6,684 nt of DNA from an uncultured Varibaculum sp. (GTDB taxonomy: Bacteria > Actinomycetota > Actinomycetes > Actinomycetales > Actinomycetaceae): positions 1-6,684 of the forward strand of contig CAMYAU010000079.1 of assembly GCA_947253735.1 (NCBI GenBank), written 5' to 3'. A program made the position numbers and the translations under genes. The notes below the pieces were generated by a model, which had not been told where the DNA came from, did no database searches, and saw nothing but the letters and a program-made list of their open reading frames with translations. The stretch's first letter is position 1; every line of letters starts with the position of its first letter. Positions 5,479 through 6,684 of this stretch are shown piece after piece.

Positions 5479-6651
5479 CTAGTCTTTCTTAGCGCTGGTA
5501 GCTTCTGCGGCCTTAACCTTGCGTTCAATCAGATAATCTTTGCGGCCGGCGCGTCGGGCGCTATGAGCCAGGAAGCCAATACCCAGCAGGGATAGACCGG
5601 CAAGCAGCAGCATTCCTGATCCTCCTGACCAAGCAAGGTGGTGCGCAATATTGGCGGGAAGAGCCTGATAAAAGTGTCCTTGCTGGCCGGCGTTATCGAG
5701 GGCAGTGAGCAGTGGATTTAATCCGTTAGCAGTGCGTTCCGGAACCATCAAGAAAAATGCTCCCCCGATTGTAACTGCCAATCCGGTAATGAAGGCGCCT
5801 AAAGAAGAGAGGCGCGCTACCAGTACCAGCAGGAAGACCGAGATTATCGCCGCCACAACTTCTGCCCATTGCCCAACATTTAAGCTAGAGGCAGGCAATA
5901 TCCCCTCGCCGCCGCGTGTGCTTAAGCGGGTGGCGACATCTAGCACCAAATACCAGGTGAGAGGTACTAGCACTAAATACAGTAATAGCGACCAGACGTG
6001 AGCTGCTGCCCGGGAAGGGACCGTCGGTTTAACCGTGGCGCCCTCAAAAATAGTTTCTTCAAAACTCTTTTGCCGTTCAGCGGTGGTTAACACTTCCTCG
6101 GGCTCAGTTTCCTCCACCGAATCCCAGTGAGGAGTGTCCTCGGAGGCTGGTTCTGGAACATCCTCGGAGCTGTTGAGTAAAGAATAGCGGCGATCAGCTG
6201 TACTTTCTACTTCACTAACAGGAACAGGATCAGGAAGGGGATCTCCTTCCTCAACCTCGCGATTACGCGCGATAAGCGATTTACGTTCCGGCACCTCCGC
6301 GGTATCGCTAACTGGAGTTCCATCGTTTGCATCGGGTTCTTCAACCCCATCTGATCCGATGATTGCCCGGGTTTCGTCCTCGCGGGATGGCTCCTCCTCT
6401 ACGCTTTCCGCCGCACCCGCAATTGCGGTGTCAGTATGCTCAAGCTGCCCTGCAGTAAGCTGCTCGTCATTGCTCACTGCAGGGCCGGAGCTGAGGCCCT
6501 CTCCAGCAATCAAAGAATCATTGCCAGAAGTGGCAGCGGTAGGTTGCTCGCCGGGGATCAAAGTATCTTCGGGAGCCTGTTCCTCTTCGCCTTCTTCTCC
6601 CACAAACCAGGTGCGGGTAGTGAAGTCGCTATCCGGCTCGTTCTTACTCAT
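5479..6651 (-). CDS. Uncharacterised membrane protein with long acidic N-terminal tail
   Basis: I do not recognise a named family. 390 residues from the ATG at 6651-6649, which has a GGAGGT (6660-6655) 3 bases upstream; the frame stays open to a TTG at the window edge, but the ribosome site favours this ATG. Residues 1 to about 210 are acidic, rich in Glu, Asp, Ser, Thr and Pro, and probably disordered, with no signal peptide. They carry repeated short motifs: DTLIPG (29-34), DSLIAG (45-50), DTAIAG (74-79), ETRAIIG (93-99) and ETIFEG (199-204). Four hydrophobic segments follow: about 218-239, 262-281, 283-303 and 344-363. Basic residues before the first and after the last (ARRAGRK, 365-371) suggest that both ends are cytoplasmic. 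The C-terminus is Lys-rich. It converges on crp and shares its terminator. Tail composition suggests a protein-interaction or phosphorylation platform (inference). Confidence 0.85.
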   Translation of the reverse strand: MSKNEPDSDFTTRTWFVGEEGEEEQAPEDTLIPGEQPTAATSGNDSLIAGEGLSSGPAVSNDEQLTAGQLEHTDTAIAGAAESVEEEPSREDETRAIIGSDGVEEPDANDGTPVSDTAEVPERKSLIARNREVEEGDPLPDPVPVSEVESTADRRYSLLNSSEDVPEPASEDTPHWDSVEETEPEEVLTTAERQKSFEETIFEGATVKPTVPSRAAAHVWSLLLYLVLVPLTWYLVLDVATRLSTRGGEGILPASSLNVGQWAEVVAAIISVFLLVLVARLSSLGAFITGLAVTIGGAFFLMVPERTANGLNPLLTALDNAGQQGHFYQALPANIAHHLAWSGGSGMLLLAGLSLLGIGFLAHSARRAGRKDYLIERKVKAAEATSAKKD

Positions 6652-6672
6652 CTGACCTCCAACGAAATCGCG

Positions 6673-6684
6673 TAGTCTATACAA
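6673..6684 (-). promoter_or_regulatory. Possible -10 element of the membrane-protein gene
   Basis: On the minus strand the window begins TTGTATAGACTA. TATAGA or the overlapping TAGACT (6679-6674, matching the actinobacterial TANNNT pattern) lies 22-24 bases before the ATG. Any -35 would be outside the window, so this is tentative. Confidence 0.3.

Noticed and set aside
6359..6675. Two plus-strand open frames opposite the acidic tail of the membrane protein
   Set aside because: They are antisense shadows created by the Glu/Ser-rich codons of the real gene.
6652..6684. Start of the membrane protein at TTG 6684
   Set aside because: The extra 11 residues span the ribosome binding site; ATG 6651 sits right after GGAGGT.

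Overview
The window looks like a chromosomal piece of an actinobacterium, most likely an Actinomycetaceae-type organism of moderate GC such as Varibaculum or Mobiluncus. This rests on three points: the coproporphyrin-dependent heme gene set (ferrochelatase CpfC/HemH plus an actinobacterial-type coproheme decarboxylase ChdC/HemQ), a Crp/GlxR-type cAMP regulator very close to the Corynebacterium/Mycobacterium family, and moderate GC judged by eye. The species is inference. I see no mobile element, CRISPR array, tRNA or rRNA.

Layout. Positions 1-944 (minus strand) hold most of hemE, cut by the left edge. A divergent intergenic region (945-1220) separates it from a compact plus-strand cluster: hemA (glutamyl-tRNA reductase, 1221-2537), hemH/cpfC (2534-3652, overlapping hemA by 4 bases) and hemQ/chdC (3669-4409, 16 bases after hemH). 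After a 190-base gap comes crp/glxR (4600-5277), followed by a strong 20-bp-stem terminator at 5290-5340. A minus-strand gene for a 390-residue acidic-tail, four-helix membrane protein of unknown function (5479-6651) converges on that terminator.

How the genes work together. HemA commits glutamyl-tRNA to the C5 route to 5-aminolevulinate. HemE makes coproporphyrinogen III. After oxidation by CgoX (not in the window), HemH inserts iron into coproporphyrin III, and HemQ decarboxylates coproheme to heme b. The plus-strand cluster therefore co-expresses the first committed step and the last two steps of heme synthesis, while hemE is driven divergently. The Crp homologue has a GlxR-like site upstream and is probably autoregulated. 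Any link from it to heme genes is only positional.

The core genes are ordinary. The points most worth a second look are: a perfect 14-nt complementarity between the hemE ribosome-binding region and the 5' coding part of hemA mRNA; a Cys-Pro (heme-regulatory-like) motif in the C-terminal tail of HemA; a family of short acidic-Thr/Ser-hydrophobic-Gly motifs in the tail of the unknown membrane protein; and a cysteine cluster in HemH that could hold an iron-sulfur cluster. I found no convincing novel multi-gene system.
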